Shown: positions 63,040-64,000 of the stretch, one piece after another
How the letters are laid out: every line of letters starts with the position of its first letter
Position numbering within the stretch: position 1 is the stretch's first letter
DNA from: Bartonella doshiae NCTC 12862 = ATCC 700133
GTDB lineage: Bacteria > Pseudomonadota > Alphaproteobacteria > Rhizobiales > Rhizobiaceae
Reading direction: 5' to 3'
Assembly: GCF_000278155.1 (NCBI RefSeq)
Contig: NZ_JH725095.1
Coordinates: forward strand, 124,001 to 188,000
DNA: 64,000 nt
The notes under the pieces: generated by a model
The model's input: only the letters and a program-made list of their open reading frames with translations
What the model was told of the DNA's origin: nothing
Databases searched by the model: none
Translations under genes and position numbers: made by a program

Positions 63040-63345
63040 TTAAATTTTATGAAGCGCATTTAATTGTCTAGCAACCAAATAATAAAAAGTCATACGACTT
63101 TTTCTCCGATCTTCAGACATCATATCTGCAACTTTTGCAACAGCTATTTTAGCACTTTTTTCATCAGCATCTAATACATCCTGAACCCATTTTTCAACAC
63201 GTTCTAATTCTTTTGGATCTGACGTAGCAACTAATGATGCATCTCGCTGTTTCATCACCAAAGCTAAACGGTGACTGAGCCGTTCTATTGCTGCTTCATC
63301 AGGATTTGGATCATATAATTTAATATCTGCTAGATCATTTGTCAT
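63040..63345 (-). CDS. Small conserved-looking cytoplasmic protein of unknown function
   Basis: The start at 63345 (MTNDLADIKLYDPNPDEAAI) follows GGAGAGGAG by about 10 bases. The 101-residue product is hydrophilic and mostly helical, with no membrane segment. The segment DASLVATSDPKELERVEKWV faintly recalls the DUF2853 group, but I am not sure. That its 3' end appears as a remnant at 61295 shows it stood here before the transporter duplication. Length and codon pattern suggest a real gene. Confidence 0.7.
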   Translation of the reverse strand: MTNDLADIKLYDPNPDEAAIERLSHRLALVMKQRDASLVATSDPKELERVEKWVQDVLDADEKSAKIAVAKVADMMSEDRRKSRMTFYYLVARQLNALHKI

Positions 63346-63479
63346 TTTGCGACATCTCCTCTCCAAAAATTGGCAGCTGTATTCTACAACTGCACCATAT
63401 AGCCTCTAAATAATTAGAGGATTTAAAATATTAACAACCCCCCCCTTTTCGAAAGACTGTTCTTCATCTATATTTAAAG

Positions 63480-63560
63480 AGCTGGTTTATCAGCTATGGT
63501 AATAAATGGACGGTGAAATAAACCTATTGGACCCGGGGGCGGTACCCGGCGCCTCCACCA
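63480..63560 (+). ncRNA. ssrA: tmRNA, acceptor piece (permuted gene)
   Basis: In alphaproteobacteria the tmRNA gene is circularly permuted: the segment ending in CCA comes first. Here CCCGGGGGCGGTACCCGG forms the T-arm-like stem-loop and CGCCTCCACCA the 3' acceptor strand ending at 63560, which pairs with GGGGGCG at the start of the coding piece (63591). The 5' limit is estimated. The 30 bases between the pieces are removed in processing. Confidence 0.85.
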
Positions 63561-63590
63561 AAGTATGATTTCTTTTGATCATATTTTGGT

Positions 63591-63795
63591 GGGGGCGAAA
63601 TAGGATCGACAAGGGTGTAAAGATCGCTCTTTTACTCGGCATTGTACCACCGTTATCGGGCTAAATGAGTAGTTGCAAATGACAACTATGCGGAAGCACG
63701 TCTCGCCGCTTAAGGTGGTGTGAATGCTTCAAATTAAGTCTTAAGCCGTCGCAGGTTTAAGCGGGGTTTGGAGGCACCTGGCAACAGAAGCCTTC
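63591..63795 (+). ncRNA. ssrA: tmRNA, coding piece with tag ORF
   Basis: The piece begins GGGGGCGAAATAGGATCGAC, the conserved 5' acceptor and D-like region. The tag frame, from the resume codon GCA at 63675 to TAA at 63713, encodes ANDNYAEARLAA, an alphaproteobacterial tag with the LAA degron end recognised by ClpXP. Together with SmpB it frees ribosomes stalled on broken mRNA and marks the product for destruction. The 3' limit is estimated. sspB, whose product delivers tagged proteins to ClpXP, starts 170 bases downstream. Confidence 0.92.
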
Positions 63796-63968
63796 ACTTT
63801 TATAAATATTATTTAATTGATTTTCAGACATAATTTATCATAAAATTTCATACTTTTTTGATTAATTTAAGTGCATTGTAACTAAAATATTGCTAGCTTA
63901 AAAAAGCATTTCATTGCACAATATTATGCATATTCATCTGCTACGTGAAACAAGAGGAAAAAACTTCG

Positions 63969-64000
63969 ATGGTTCAAGATCAAATCCGCTACGATATCCT
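63969..64000 (+). CDS. sspB: SspB-family ClpXP adaptor, first codons only
   Basis: The ATG at 63969 opens MVQDQIRYDI and continues past the window end. Rhizobiales SspB-type proteins start M-x-Q-D-x-IRYDIL and lie near ssrA, so this is probably that gene. SspB binds the tmRNA tag and hands tagged proteins to ClpXP. Only ten residues are visible; GAGG lies about 11 bases upstream. Confidence 0.68.
   Translation, partial: MVQDQIRYDI

Overview
The window is an AT-rich alphaproteobacterial chromosome segment, most likely from a Bartonella species or close relative. The evidence is a circularly permuted (two-piece) tmRNA gene followed by an sspB-like start, a popZ–valS neighbourhood, an ExoR-type Sel1 protein, a fused SecDF, Omp25/Hbp-type surface protein, and a low-GC, slowly decaying genome with many short pseudogene remnants. 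The assignment to Bartonella is an inference from gene content and base composition.

Layout. 1–1.5 kb: the str operon on the minus strand (rpsL, rpsG, start of fusA). 2–6.2 kb: xthA and a complete GltIJKL-type acidic amino-acid ABC importer. 6.3–13.4 kb (minus strand): ExoR-like regulator, valS, popZ, a TolC-type outer membrane channel and a Pcm-family methyltransferase. 13.5–31.3 kb: four tRNAs (Cys, Asn, Leu, Lys), a broken XRE regulator, RhlE-type helicase, ilvA, an Omp25-type protein, a large MscS-type channel, secDF, a CPA2 antiporter with an RCK domain, a YbhN-like membrane protein and a TerC/CBS protein. 31.3–34.8 kb: an accessory cassette just downstream of tRNA-Lys (2-oxoglutarate dioxygenase with two frameshifts, D-2-hydroxyacid dehydrogenase, FAH-family hydrolase, LysE exporter). 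35.5–39.7 kb: a tandem duplication of a CycA-like amino-acid permease that also copied the 3' end of ilvC. 39.6–43.3 kb: ilvC, pdxJ, a RecD-like helicase. 43.9–47.7 kb: a second accessory block (type III restriction remnant; D-2-hydroxyacid dehydrogenase, broken MFS transporter, broken AsnO-like oxygenase). 48.4–57.8 kb (minus strand): ilvI with a candidate leader attenuator, miaA, prophage scraps, and a thyA–folA–hflK–hflC–degP run. 58–63 kb: three tandem MHS-family transporters, the third closed by an amber codon. 63.4–64 kb: permuted ssrA and the beginning of sspB.

How it fits together. Branched-chain amino-acid genes (ilvA, ilvC, ilvI) are dispersed and no ilvH lies next to ilvI. Transport of amino acids and organic acids dominates the gene content. 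Two themes stand out. First, there are two unrelated cassettes that each pair an Fe(II)/2-oxoglutarate oxygenase and an exporter-type membrane protein with a D-2-hydroxyacid dehydrogenase; in both the dehydrogenase is intact and the oxygenase is broken. Second, two separate transporter families grew by tandem duplication of a unit that ends inside the convergent downstream gene, leaving a degraded gene tail between the copies.

All readings are by eye from the sequence; no database search was possible.
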